In this document: positions 18,472 to 26,778 of the stretch, one piece after another | Layout: every line of letters starts with the position of its first letter | Numbering within the stretch: position 1 is the stretch's first letter | The notes under the pieces: generated by a model | The model's database searches: none | Seen by the model: the letters and a program-made list of their open reading frames with translations, nothing else | What the model was told of the DNA's origin: nothing | Assembly: GCA_020052415.1 (NCBI GenBank) | Contig: JAGVPB010000043.1 | Span: 1 to 62,864, forward strand | DNA: 62,864 nt | Direction of reading: 5' to 3' | Source: Bacteroidales bacterium | GTDB lineage: Bacteria > Bacteroidota > Bacteroidia > Bacteroidales > JAADJA01 | Translations under genes and position numbers: made by a program

Positions 18472-18732
18472 CTTTATCGTTGATTTTTTTAAGAATACAT
18501 AAATAACACAAATCTTACGATTGTATTATACTTTCGTTGCAAATTTAAAAATTAAGTTCGGAAAATCAGCAATTAATTTAGCGCTTTTTGAAGAATGGGT
18601 TGTTAATTACTTTCCAGGAAAAAAGGCAGGCTGTTATAGTATTTATAGTACAGGTTTTTCTGCCGTGTGGTTGGTTTTATAGAAAAATAAATATAATAAA
18701 CTGAACGTACCTAATGCTTATTGCCGGTTGGG

Positions 18733-18933
18733 TCAGTCCTTTTTTTCTTCCGGGGAATCATCCTTTTTCGGCGGGTTATCTCCGCTTAATCCATCTTTGA
18801 ATTCACGCACACCTTTGCCCAATCCTTTCATAAGTTCCGGGATTTTTTTACCTCCAAAAAGCAAAAGAACAACAACAACGATCAGAATTATTTGCCAGGG
18901 ACCGACTACTCCTATCAGAAAATTTGAAATCAT
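18733..18933 (-). CDS. tatA: Twin-arginine translocase subunit TatA/TatE
   Basis: 66 residues: a short N-terminus, one membrane helix ([14 protein letters not shown]), the conserved [17 protein letters not shown] amphipathic helix and an acidic-lysine tail. It forms the pore-like oligomer that lets folded proteins with twin-arginine signals cross the inner membrane. The start is the ATG at 18933; a TTG at 18954 overlaps a promoter box (18952-18959) and is rejected. It is a single gene; no tatC is in the window. Confidence 0.93.
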   Translation of the reverse strand: MISNFLIGVVGPWQIILIVVVVLLLFGGKKIPELMKGLGKGVREFKDGLSGDNPPKKDDSPEEKKD

Positions 18934-18951
18934 ATCCTTAAAATTAGGTGA

Positions 18952-18959
18952 CAAATATA
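18952..18959 (-). promoter_or_regulatory. -7 box (TATATTTG) for tatA
   Basis: Read on the minus strand, TATATTTG matches TAnnTTTG and lies about 19 bp before the ATG at 18933, leaving a very short leader. The 336-bp stretch 18934-19269 otherwise contains only this promoter and the one for the deiminase gene. Confidence 0.5.
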
Positions 18960-19189
18960 CAACTATTTTTATCTCTTATATAACTAAGCGTAAAATGGGT
19001 TGGGTAAAGGTTAAGAAGCCGGGGTGGATTTAGGGTTAGGGCTAAGGCCAATCCTTACCATTTCCTTTTCCCAAACCGGCCTCCTTTCCCTAAACTTTCA
19101 TCCCCCTATTGAATGCTATTCTCAGGTTTATTCTTCATGGTGCTGTTTTAATTAAACTGAGTGACAAATGGTTCATTAATCTTTCCCCC

Positions 19190-19216
19190 TTGCTTAAGGC
19201 CAAACACCTATCTTTG
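19190..19216 (+). promoter_or_regulatory. Promoter of the peptidylarginine deiminase gene (TTG ... TATCTTTG)
   Basis: TATCTTTG at 19209-19216 matches TAnnTTTG, with a TTG at 19190-19192 in -33 position. Transcription would begin near 19222, giving a leader of about 45 bases to the ATG at 19270. Confidence 0.55.
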
Positions 19217-19269
19217 CATGCAACCTTTCATTTATGGCAAAAGTCTATTAAATCATTAATTATACTGCG

Positions 19270-21678
19270 ATGAGGAAAACATACTACTTTATCATTCTTT
19301 TAACCGGATTAATTTTAATTTCTTTTTCAGGAGCAAGGGCACAGCAGCCTGACAAGCATAAGGCTAAGTTAACCCATCAAATGTCGGAGCAGGATAAGGC
19401 TGATTTTTATCTTGTAGGTAAAGATTTTAAAGCCACCGACCCGCCACCCGGTCCAGTCAGAAACATTGCGGAATTCGCAAAGATGGAAGGGGTTCTGATC
19501 CGTTACCCTTTCGGAATTTCTTATGATGTTATTGCCGGATTTTCTGAGGAAATAATGGTCACAACAATAGTTGAAGATGCAGCGGAACAAACTTACGTAA
19601 CCAATCAATACCAATCGCACGGAGTTAATATGGCCAATGTTAATTTTTTAGTCGCCCCTTCCGATTCTTACTGGACAAGGGATTACGGCCCAATGTACAT
19701 CAGGTATGGAGATGACGAGATTGGCGTGGTTGATTTTATTTATAACCGTCCGAACAGGCCGAATGATGATACCATTCCGCAGAAAATCGCCGTATTTCTT
19801 GGTGAAGAGTGGTTCGGCATGGATGTGATCCACACCGGTGGAAATTATATGACCGATGGTTATGGCATTTCTTCATCCTCTGAACTCGTCTGGGAAGAAA
19901 ATCCGACGATGACTCATGCTGAAATAGACCAGCAAGTGCTGGATTATCTTGGGATAGAAACTTATCACGTAATTCCTGATCCCAACAATACTTACATAGA
20001 TCATATTGACTGCTGGGGAAAATTTCTCGATGTTGACAAGGTTCTGATCCGCGAAGTGCCTCCTTCCCATGCCCAGTATGATGAAATCGAAGCCACGGCT
20101 GCTTACTACGCTTCACAAACTTCAGCGTGGGGTGTCCCTTTTCAGGTTTACCGGGTTTGGACGCCCAACAACGAACCTTATACCAATTCTCTGATTTTAA
20201 ATGACCGGGTATTTGTACCGGTTACAGGTTCACAATGGGATGATGAGGCCATTGCCTCATACCAGGAAGCGATGCCGGGCTACGACATCCTTGGATTTAC
20301 CGGCTCATGGGAATCTACTGATGCGTTGCATTGCAGGGCAAACGGAATTGCAGACAGAAACATGCTTTTTATCGAACATTATCCCTTATCAGGCAACCAG
20401 CCTGTGCAAACCCAATATGAACTGGAAGCTGAATTAACGGCATACAGCGGTTCGCAGATTATTAACAACGAGGTTAAGGTTCATTACCGGATTAACGGTG
20501 GAAATTACGAAGAAATGATCATGACCCACGAAGGAGGAAAATTATACTCTGCGACACTATACGGTGCAACCTACGGTTCCGAAATTGATTATTATATTAC
20601 TGCAACCGACCAGTCAGGGAATTCGGCAAACCATCCTTTCATTGGTGAACCGGATCCGCATGTGTTTTTTATGGGAGAACAATTGTTTCCGGAAATCGCA
20701 ATTAACGTGACTGAAATCAATGCCTGGGTAAACCAGGGCTATATTGACACCGAGGATTTTATTATTTCCAATGCAGGTCAAATAGATTTGAACTATTCGA
20801 TAGAATGGACATCTGCTGTTTTTGTGGATTATGATTATACAGTTCCAAACAGTCCCAATCAAAATGCCTGGAACAGCAATACTTTTACCGAGCTTGGCTG
20901 GACGGAATTTGATATTGACAATACGGCCGGAGAAATTGGTGACTGGTCAATTGTTTATCACTGGCAAACCGATAACTATCCCGAAGAAGGTACATTCAGG
21001 GTACAGTCTCCATCGGGGACCCAGGCTATTATAGCTGCGGGAATTACAACAGGTGATTATTCGACAAGCCTGGATGTATTTAACGGTGAACAGATGCAGG
21101 GTACCTGGAAAGTCTGGATCACGGATTCCTATGGTGACGGCGGGCATAAGGCTTCAAATATTACAATTACAGTTACCAAGACTTACGAGATTTATCCCTG
21201 GCTTACGGTTGAGCCTGTTTCGGGAACAGTTAATCCGGGAAACAATCAAACAATCCATGCAATATGCAATGGAACCGTGATGCCGCTTGGAGATTATGAA
21301 GGCACCATTTTCATTACATCGAATGATCCTGATTATTCATACCTGGAATTACCCGTCTATTTCCATGTGGACTATGCATCAGGAGAAGCAGATATCAACG
21401 CTCAGGAACCATCGGTATCCATTTATCCAAATCCCTTTCAAAAAGAAGTTTTCATAGAATTTTCACTCAAAAAAACCACCGATGTCAGTTTTATTGTTTT
21501 CAGCAGCGATGGAAAAATTGTAAAAACGGTTACTTCAACTTCATTTAAACAGGGTAATGTAAAGCTTTGCTGGGACGGTACGAATGATGAAGGTATCAGA
21601 ATGAATAGCGGAATTTATTACTATCGCCTTAAAATCGGAAAACTTGAAAAGAAAGATAAGTTAATATTAATGTATTGA
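19270..21678 (+). CDS. Secreted peptidylarginine deiminase (PPAD-like), T9SS cargo
   Basis: 802 residues: signal peptide, deiminase domain (about 55-385), an Ig-like domain ending in HPFIGEPDPH, an additional beta domain resembling the proprotein-convertase P domain (about 510-640), and a FlgD-like T9SS sorting domain (YPNPFQKEVF ... SGIYYYRLKIG). Catalytic residues of the agmatine/peptidylarginine deiminase fold are all present: Asp138 (TRDYGP), His245 and Asp247 (HIDCWGK), Asn306 (TNSLIL), Cys355 (ALHCRANG). VDFIYNRPNRPNDD closely resembles the PPAD segment carrying the two arginines that hold the C-terminal carboxylate of peptide substrates. It should convert arginine, probably C-terminal, to citrulline outside the cell. 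It has its own promoter and terminator. Confidence 0.88.
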   Translation: MRKTYYFIILLTGLILISFSGARAQQPDKHKAKLTHQMSEQDKADFYLVGKDFKATDPPPGPVRNIAEFAKMEGVLIRYPFGISYDVIAGFSEEIMVTTIVEDAAEQTYVTNQYQSHGVNMANVNFLVAPSDSYWTRDYGPMYIRYGDDEIGVVDFIYNRPNRPNDDTIPQKIAVFLGEEWFGMDVIHTGGNYMTDGYGISSSSELVWEENPTMTHAEIDQQVLDYLGIETYHVIPDPNNTYIDHIDCWGKFLDVDKVLIREVPPSHAQYDEIEATAAYYASQTSAWGVPFQVYRVWTPNNEPYTNSLILNDRVFVPVTGSQWDDEAIASYQEAMPGYDILGFTGSWESTDALHCRANGIADRNMLFIEHYPLSGNQPVQTQYELEAELTAYSGSQIINNEVKVHYRINGGNYEEMIMTHEGGKLYSATLYGATYGSEIDYYITATDQSGNSANHPFIGEPDPHVFFMGEQLFPEIAINVTEINAWVNQGYIDTEDFIISNAGQIDLNYSIEWTSAVFVDYDYTVPNSPNQNAWNSNTFTELGWTEFDIDNTAGEIGDWSIVYHWQTDNYPEEGTFRVQSPSGTQAIIAAGITTGDYSTSLDVFNGEQMQGTWKVWITDSYGDGGHKASNITITVTKTYEIYPWLTVEPVSGTVNPGNNQTIHAICNGTVMPLGDYEGTIFITSNDPDYSYLELPVYFHVDYASGEADINAQEPSVSIYPNPFQKEVFIEFSLKKTTDVSFIVFSSDGKIVKTVTSTSFKQGNVKLCWDGTNDEGIRMNSGIYYYRLKIGKLEKKDKLILMY

Positions 21679-21688
21679 TTTCAATGAT

Positions 21689-21722
21689 AAAGGCTGTCAG
21701 AAAAGGGCAGCCTTTTCTTTTC
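21689..21722 (+). terminator. Rho-independent terminator after the deiminase gene
   Basis: Perfect 8-bp stem AAAGGCTG (21689-21696) / CAGCCTTT (21708-21715), followed by a T-rich run (TTTTCTTTTCT). Confidence 0.85.
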
Positions 21723-21829
21723 TCACACATTCCTATAACGGTTTTGTGTTAATGATGAGCCAATTAAAAATACACTCCATTTTCGACAAGTAATGATCTA
21801 AATAAAATGTCCGAAACAAAATTCCATTA

Positions 21830-21889
21830 ATGTCTGTATATTTGTCCACTATTTTGTCTTAAAGGTTGTCTATAAATTTGTCCTAAAAT
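21830..21889 (+). repeat. Tandem 12-bp repeats over the fic promoter (possible operator)
   Basis: TTGTC occurs at 21842, 21854, 21866 and 21878, exactly 12 bp apart, with a fifth degenerate copy ATGTC at 21830. The variable parts are AT-rich. The first repeat overlaps the -7 box TATATTTG at 21837-21844, and the array ends 12 bp before the ATG at 21901. A protein binding each helical face in steps of 12 bp would block transcription start, so autoregulation by the Fic protein (which has a C-terminal helix-turn-helix-like region) is plausible. Confidence 0.6.
21837..21844 (+). promoter_or_regulatory. -7 box (TATATTTG) for fic
   Basis: Matches TAnnTTTG; it is embedded in the 12-bp repeat array and places the transcription start near 21850, inside the repeats. 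Confidence 0.5.
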
Positions 21890-21900
21890 ATAATTTGATT

Positions 21901-23079
21901 ATGAGTACATTACAAAGAGAATATCCGCATTTATTATTTAAAAAACATTGGACGTTGTCCGAAATTTCATTTATTTATCTTGGTCAGTGTGAGGCATATA
22001 TCCGTTCAATCAATAACACGCCGATTTTACCACATCATTATCAGCAATTGATGAATGTGACATTATTGACAGGGGCGCAGGCAACAACAGCAATTGAAGG
22101 TAATACTTTGTCGGATGAAGAGGTGAAAAAAGTTATGGAGCATCAAAAATTACCTCCAAGTAAAGCATATCAGGAAATTGAAGTAAAAAATATTCTTGAA
22201 GCATTTAATGAATTGTTAAACGAAACGATTAATGACAAAATAGAACAGATTATTACTGTTGATTTGTTGAAACGATTTCATAAAATGGTCGGCAAAGATT
22301 TGGGAGAACGATTTATTGCAATTCCGGGACAGTTAAGGAACAATGATGTAGTTGTGGGAAGTTATCGTTGTCCCGACTATAGAGATGTGTCAATACTGTT
22401 GGAAAAAATGTGTGAATGGCTAAAAGATGAATTTAAATATAAGGAAAAAGAGCAGAGTTTTTCTGAAGTTGTAATTCAGGCAATCGTATCGCATATTTAT
22501 ATTAAATGGATACACCCGTTTGGTGATGGTAATGGCCGTACAGGCCGGTTGGTTGAATTTTATATTTTATTGAGGGGTGGAAATCCGGATATTGCCTCAC
22601 ATATACTGTCCAATTATTACAATCTTACACGAACAGAATATTACCGGCAAATTGAAAAAGCAACCCAGGAAAAAGATTTGTCAAGTTTTATTGAGTATGC
22701 ATTGCTGGGATTCAGAGATGGATTGGTTCAGACATCAGAGATTATTCAAAGAAGTCAATTTGAAACCACCTGGAAAAGTTTAATCTACGGGAAGTTTGAT
22801 GAGATACGGTCATCCGTCACTGAAGATGTGTTTAAACGCCAAAGAACGCTTGCGTTAGAATTACCAATGGGGAAACAAGTTTCAGTTTCTGACATTCCAA
22901 ATATTTCAATTCCTCTTGCAAGAATCTATTCTAACATTTCCGAAAAGACCATCCGGAGGGATATTGAAAAACTATTTGAACTGGGACTTGTCGTAAAACA
23001 GGAAGATAAATATATTGCAAACACAAGTGTCTTATACAGTATGATTGCAAAATGGAGGATTGCTAATTACAGCCTATAA
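21901..23079 (+). CDS. Fic family protein (class II) with C-terminal HTH-like region
   Basis: 392 residues. The Fic core motif HPFGDGNGRTGR begins at His205 and is complete, so AMP-transfer (or similar NMP-transfer) activity to a hydroxyl side chain is likely. An N-terminal inhibitory motif TTAIEGN with Glu66 places it in class II, in which the glutamate blocks ATP positioning until released. The C-terminal part (about 325-392), with SEKTIRRDIEKLFELGLVV, looks like a winged helix-turn-helix, suggesting DNA binding. The start is the ATG at 21901. No separate antitoxin gene lies next to it. The 3' end overlaps the convergent acetyltransferase gene by 6 bp. The target protein is unknown. Confidence 0.92.
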   Translation: MSTLQREYPHLLFKKHWTLSEISFIYLGQCEAYIRSINNTPILPHHYQQLMNVTLLTGAQATTAIEGNTLSDEEVKKVMEHQKLPPSKAYQEIEVKNILEAFNELLNETINDKIEQIITVDLLKRFHKMVGKDLGERFIAIPGQLRNNDVVVGSYRCPDYRDVSILLEKMCEWLKDEFKYKEKEQSFSEVVIQAIVSHIYIKWIHPFGDGNGRTGRLVEFYILLRGGNPDIASHILSNYYNLTRTEYYRQIEKATQEKDLSSFIEYALLGFRDGLVQTSEIIQRSQFETTWKSLIYGKFDEIRSSVTEDVFKRQRTLALELPMGKQVSVSDIPNISIPLARIYSNISEKTIRRDIEKLFELGLVVKQEDKYIANTSVLYSMIAKWRIANYSL

Positions 23080-23565
23080 CTTTTTTATGTAAACGAGCTT
23101 GTCATCGTCATAATCATAAAAGTCCTCGAACCTGGCTTTCAGATCATACTTGTTTTTTTCATAGAATTTCTGAGTAGGCAAATAAGATTCTTTAGAGGAG
23201 GTCTCGATGTAAACGGTTTTTCCTCCCAAATCCCTGATACGGTCCTCCGATTCTTTAAGTAACAATGAGCCCAGACCTCTTCCCCGGTAATCGTTGTGTG
23301 TTACGATCCAGTAAAGGTCGTACGACAACAGTGAACAGGGTATCAAACCAAAGCAACTGTAAGCAACGGTAGTTCCTTCATATTCCATGAAGATAAATTC
23401 GTAACCGCTTTCTTTGCCTTTGTTAAATCCTTCTTCAACCAGTTCAACGGCCACAGGTATTTCATCTTCCCTGAAAAATCCGGTTGATGTGACAATTTCC
23501 CTTACTGATTCAATGTCGGAAAACAAAACTTCCGAACGGAATTTATAATTTGTATGCATCTTCAA
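23074..23565 (-). CDS. GNAT N-acetyltransferase of the KamA operon
   Basis: 163 residues with the GNAT fold. The acetyl-CoA pyrophosphate loop is visible as YRGRGLGSLLLKESEDRI, preceded by the usual strand DLYWIVTHNDY. It would transfer an acyl group, probably acetyl from acetyl-CoA, to an amine. It is the last gene of the operon kamA-like / ATP-grasp / ATP-grasp / GNAT, and its start overlaps the preceding ligase gene by 23 bp, indicating translational coupling. By analogy with beta-lysine N-acetyltransferase (AblB), paired with lysine aminomutase in N-epsilon-acetyl-beta-lysine synthesis, it may acetylate a beta-lysine product, but it is not clearly an AblB by sequence. Confidence 0.82.
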   Translation of the reverse strand: MKMHTNYKFRSEVLFSDIESVREIVTSTGFFREDEIPVAVELVEEGFNKGKESGYEFIFMEYEGTTVAYSCFGLIPCSLLSYDLYWIVTHNDYRGRGLGSLLLKESEDRIRDLGGKTVYIETSSKESYLPTQKFYEKNKYDLKARFEDFYDYDDDKLVYIKKL

Positions 23566-24514
23566 TGATTCGGTTAACTACTTCAGTAAATTTATATCCG
23601 GCTTTCCTGGCAGCAGCATAGAATCCGGCATCGGGCGAAATACATGGATTGGCATTGATCTCAAGTATAAAGGGCCTGCCATTCGGATCAACCCGGAAAT
23701 CAACCCGTGCATAACCTTTTAAACCGAAGCCATTCCAGCATTCAACACAAATAGCTCTCAATTCGTTTAATAATGGTTCGTCCTGATTATTAAATTCAAA
23801 TGAACGTACCGAATTTTTGTATTCGAAAGAATCTTCATCCCATTTTGACCTGTATCCGACAATTTTTGGCTTATCATCAGGATAATCAATAAAAATGATC
23901 TCAGCCGGTGGAAGTACCTCCGGACCTGAATTACCGCCCAGTACCGAAATATTGAATTCCCTTCCGTCAATATATTCTTCAACAAATGCTTTTTTCTTCG
24001 GGTTCTTAATAAAATAATTGCTAAGCCCTTTGTCCGATCCTCTAAAAACCACATGATCGTCAATATCCACAGAAGCATCTTCCCATAATGGCTTTATGAT
24101 ATAGCGCTTATCAGGAGCCAGTTTTTCAAGTTCCGAAGGCGAAAACCATTGTGCTGTAGAAAGGCCAAGTAAACTCATCCTTTCTTTTGCGAGCACTTTA
24201 TTGGATGTTAAATACATGCTGTGCAGCCTGCAGCCGGTGTATGGAATATTGATGCTTTCGAGAAAAGCAGTTGGCAGAAATATCAGTTCAGCTTTATTGT
24301 CAACACTTTCAACCAAATTGAAGGCAATATCCGGTTTAAGTGCGAGGATCATTTCTTTTGCTTCCTGGAAATCAAGATCGAGAAATTGCTTGAAAGTATC
24401 GTATCCGAGTTCCTTAAGCGCTTCTTCAATAACTGCAGCCTGATCCAACACATCCAGTTCATCTTCTGTGGGTTCCTCTGAAATTTTATTGATCAGAATT
24501 AAAGCTTTTTTCAT
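23543..24514 (-). CDS. ATP-grasp ligase 2 (D-Ala-D-Ala ligase-like)
   Basis: 323 residues. Pre-ATP-grasp domain (about 1-100: PDIAFNLVESVD, PYTGCRLHSMYLTSNK), then the ATP-grasp domain: KRYIIKPLWEDASVDID, AFVEEYIDGREFNISVLGG, and the metal-binding end ARVDFRVDPNGRPFILEINANPC. The glycine-rich ATP loop of true D-Ala-D-Ala ligases is altered (EDASVDID). These enzymes activate a carboxylate as acyl phosphate and join it to an amine. It is third in the KamA operon, 12 bp after ligase 1. The closing DFR...EINANP motif is intact, so activity is expected; cell-wall D-Ala-D-Ala synthesis is not, given the context and the divergent loop. Confidence 0.8.
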   Translation of the reverse strand: MKKALILINKISEEPTEDELDVLDQAAVIEEALKELGYDTFKQFLDLDFQEAKEMILALKPDIAFNLVESVDNKAELIFLPTAFLESINIPYTGCRLHSMYLTSNKVLAKERMSLLGLSTAQWFSPSELEKLAPDKRYIIKPLWEDASVDIDDHVVFRGSDKGLSNYFIKNPKKKAFVEEYIDGREFNISVLGGNSGPEVLPPAEIIFIDYPDDKPKIVGYRSKWDEDSFEYKNSVRSFEFNNQDEPLLNELRAICVECWNGFGLKGYARVDFRVDPNGRPFILEINANPCISPDAGFYAAARKAGYKFTEVVNRIIEDAYKL

Positions 24515-24526
24515 TTTATCTGCTGA

Positions 24527-25507
24527 TTATTTTCTTTTGACTTTTTTAATTGCCGATTTCATGATCCTTCTGATCAACTCATCATAAGAAATATCTTTTT
24601 TTGCTGCAAGTATAGGAAGATCTGAATTTACAGGATGTAACCCGGCAAGTGGATTTACTTCGATAAAATTGGGAATTCCCTTCTCATCACACCGAAGATC
24701 TACCCGGCCTCCATCTTCACAGCCAAGAGCCTTCCATGAATTCAGTGCAACTTCTTCACAGGCTTTGGCAATAGATCCTTCGGCGAGTTTGTACTCGACT
24801 ACTGTTTTATATTCTTCTTTATTGAAATAGGAATACACATTTTGTTCGGCATTTTGCCTGAGAATGACTTCCATTACCCCAACGCTTTTGGCTTCATTGC
24901 CAGTACCCGTGATCCCCACGGTAAATTCTCTTCCTGAAAGGAATTTTTCAACCAAAACCGGCTGTCTGAAAGTTTTAAGAAGGTATTTGCACATTTCTTC
25001 TAATTGAGAATAAGACTCAATAACCGATTTGGCGGTGATTCCCTTTCCTGTCCCTTCAGCCACCGGTTTTACAAAAAGAGGATAGGTAATTTTCACCTTT
25101 TCAATATCAGCAGGCTTTTTAATTACACAGAATTCAGCAGTAGGAATTCCGGCATCCCGGATCACTGCTTTGGTCATTCCCTTGTGAAGAGTGAGTGACA
25201 TTACAAGCGGATCGGAAAAAACATAAGGAATATTCCAGGCATCAAGCAGGGCAGGAACCTGGGCTTCACGTCCAATTCCATAAAATCCTTCGCAGATATT
25301 AAAAACCATGTCCCACTTTTTACCGCTGACAAGATCCCGGCATAAATCCTTTACATTACCTATTCTTTCTGTTTCGAAACCGGCATTCTGAACTGCTTTT
25401 TCAATTGCATCAACGGTTTCAGGACGATCAAATTCTGCTGTTTCTTCTTCAGTAAAACCCTGTTTCAGGTAATCTTCACGAAGATCATACGTCAGTCCGA
25501 TTTTCAT
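24527..25507 (-). CDS. ATP-grasp ligase 1 (D-Ala-D-Ala ligase-like)
   Basis: 326 residues. N-terminal domain with WDMVFNICEGFYGIGREAQVP (similar to the NxxEG...R region of Ddl), followed by YPLFVKPVAEGTGKGI (ATP loop), PVLVEKFLSGREFTVGITG and the metal site GRVDLRCDEKGIPNFIEVNP. Unlike ligase 2, it keeps a Gly-rich loop. Its start codon shares one base with the stop of the kamA-like gene (TAATG). It presumably couples an amino acid or beta-amino acid to another amine; the paralogous pair suggests two successive ligations. The substrate is not readable from sequence. Confidence 0.82.
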   Translation of the reverse strand: MKIGLTYDLREDYLKQGFTEEETAEFDRPETVDAIEKAVQNAGFETERIGNVKDLCRDLVSGKKWDMVFNICEGFYGIGREAQVPALLDAWNIPYVFSDPLVMSLTLHKGMTKAVIRDAGIPTAEFCVIKKPADIEKVKITYPLFVKPVAEGTGKGITAKSVIESYSQLEEMCKYLLKTFRQPVLVEKFLSGREFTVGITGTGNEAKSVGVMEVILRQNAEQNVYSYFNKEEYKTVVEYKLAEGSIAKACEEVALNSWKALGCEDGGRVDLRCDEKGIPNFIEVNPLAGLHPVNSDLPILAAKKDISYDELIRRIMKSAIKKVKRK

Positions 25508-26778
25508 TAAGAGGAATATTCAGATTCAGGATAATAGAAAGTTTTACCTTCATAATTTTTTAATACTACAAATCCATCTTTTTTACCCTGATAGTATTCC
25601 GGTAGTAACGGGATTTTACCGCCGCCGCCGGGAGCATCAATCACAAAATGAGGAACGGCATAACCGGAAGTGAATCCGCGTAATCCCCTGATGATCTCCA
25701 GTCCTTTTTCTATAGGAGTCCTGAAATGTGCCGACCCCGGGATCGGATCGCACTGATATAAATAATAGGGCCTTACCCTGATCTTAAGTAATCCTTGCAT
25801 GAGTTTTTTGAATACTTCCACATCATCGTTGACTCCCCTGAGCAATACAGTCTGACTTCCAAGCGGAATTCCTGCATCGGCCAGACGGTTACATGCAGCC
25901 TGTGTTTCAGGGGTAAGTTCATCAGGATGTGTAAAATGTATGCTCATGAACACCGGATGATATTTTTTTATCATCCTGGTAAGCGAAAGTGTAATACGCT
26001 GGGGCAGAACTACAGGAACTTTTGTACCAATTCTGATAATTTCAACATGATTTATCGCACGGAGCTGTGACAGCAGATACTCCAGCTTACCATCCGACAT
26101 AGTCAAAGGATCACCACCTGATAAAATTACATCTCTAACTTCAGGATGATTTCTGATATAGTCAAGTGCGATATCCCATTCATACTTCGAAGAATGACAT
26201 TTATCTTTTTTCGAAACCATATGAGAACGTGTACAATATCGGCAATACGTTGAACAAAAGCCTGAAACCAGGAACAAAACCCTGTCCGGGTAACGGTGAA
26301 CAAGCTGATTTACCGGACTATTGTTCATTTCACTCAAAGGATCCGATTTTTCTTCCGGGAGTGTTATAAGCTCATCAAGTACAGGCACTACCGATTTACG
26401 CAATGGCTGGTTTGGATTTTCAGGATCAAGCAAACTCGCATAATATGGAGTCATTCGTATGGGCAGATTATTCCCGTTTAAAGCAGGTTTAATTTCATCC
26501 TCTGCCAAAAATAGAAATGACTGTATCTGCTCAAAGTTTGTATAACTGTTTTTTAATTGCCATTGCCAGTTATTCCAATCTTTGTCGGAGGCAAGAGGAA
26601 AGTGTTTGGTCCTGAATTTTTGTGTTTTTGGATTTACAGGGAATTCACTGATTCCGCGATTCACCTGGTCAAGAAGTTGATTCAATTCCGATGTAAAAAG
26701 GCTTTTACTCGGAGGTTCGGCTTCTTTTTCCTCAAGGAAAACAGAAGTCTTTGCATCTTTTTCTTTTGATTTCATCAT
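25507..26778 (-). CDS. KamA-type lysine 2,3-aminomutase (radical SAM, PLP)
   Basis: 423 residues. The radical-SAM cluster motif is C175-S-T-Y-C179-R-Y-C182. PLP lysine is Lys388 in APGGGGKIP. The two aspartates that bind the side-chain amine of lysine in clostridial lysine 2,3-aminomutase (Asp293 and Asp330 there) have equivalents in Asp344 (YQCDPIPG) and Asp381 (VIDAPGG), with the same 37-residue spacing. Glutamate 2,3-aminomutases replace these, so L-lysine to L-beta-lysine is the likely reaction. It is too long for EpmB, which acts on EF-P. First gene of a four-gene overlapping operon with two ATP-grasp ligases and a GNAT, so beta-lysine is probably an intermediate rather than a step in lysine fermentation; no kamDE, kdd or kce genes are near. 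Confidence 0.88.
   Translation of the reverse strand: MMKSKEKDAKTSVFLEEKEAEPPSKSLFTSELNQLLDQVNRGISEFPVNPKTQKFRTKHFPLASDKDWNNWQWQLKNSYTNFEQIQSFLFLAEDEIKPALNGNNLPIRMTPYYASLLDPENPNQPLRKSVVPVLDELITLPEEKSDPLSEMNNSPVNQLVHRYPDRVLFLVSGFCSTYCRYCTRSHMVSKKDKCHSSKYEWDIALDYIRNHPEVRDVILSGGDPLTMSDGKLEYLLSQLRAINHVEIIRIGTKVPVVLPQRITLSLTRMIKKYHPVFMSIHFTHPDELTPETQAACNRLADAGIPLGSQTVLLRGVNDDVEVFKKLMQGLLKIRVRPYYLYQCDPIPGSAHFRTPIEKGLEIIRGLRGFTSGYAVPHFVIDAPGGGGKIPLLPEYYQGKKDGFVVLKNYEGKTFYYPESEYSS

Noticed and set aside
18541-18682. Small open frame reading KFGKSAINLALFEEWVVNYF and on to a stop at 18682
   Set aside because: It looks somewhat protein-like but has no acceptable start codon and no visible relative; left unannotated.
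19029-19050. Telomere-like TTAGGGTTAGGG run
   Set aside because: Only two units; a low-complexity coincidence between genes.
21841-21889. CRISPR-like array
   Set aside because: Repeat unit is only 12 bp with 5 conserved bases and no spacers; no cas genes nearby. Better read as an operator or iteron-like array.
23543-25507. Peptidoglycan D-Ala-D-Ala ligase (ddl)
   Set aside because: Two divergent paralogues next to an aminomutase and an acetyltransferase, one with an altered ATP loop; cell-wall ligase function is not supported.
25507-26778. EpmB (EF-P beta-lysylation enzyme)
   Set aside because: The protein is about 80 residues longer than EpmB and there is no epmA-like lysyl-tRNA synthetase or efp gene near it.
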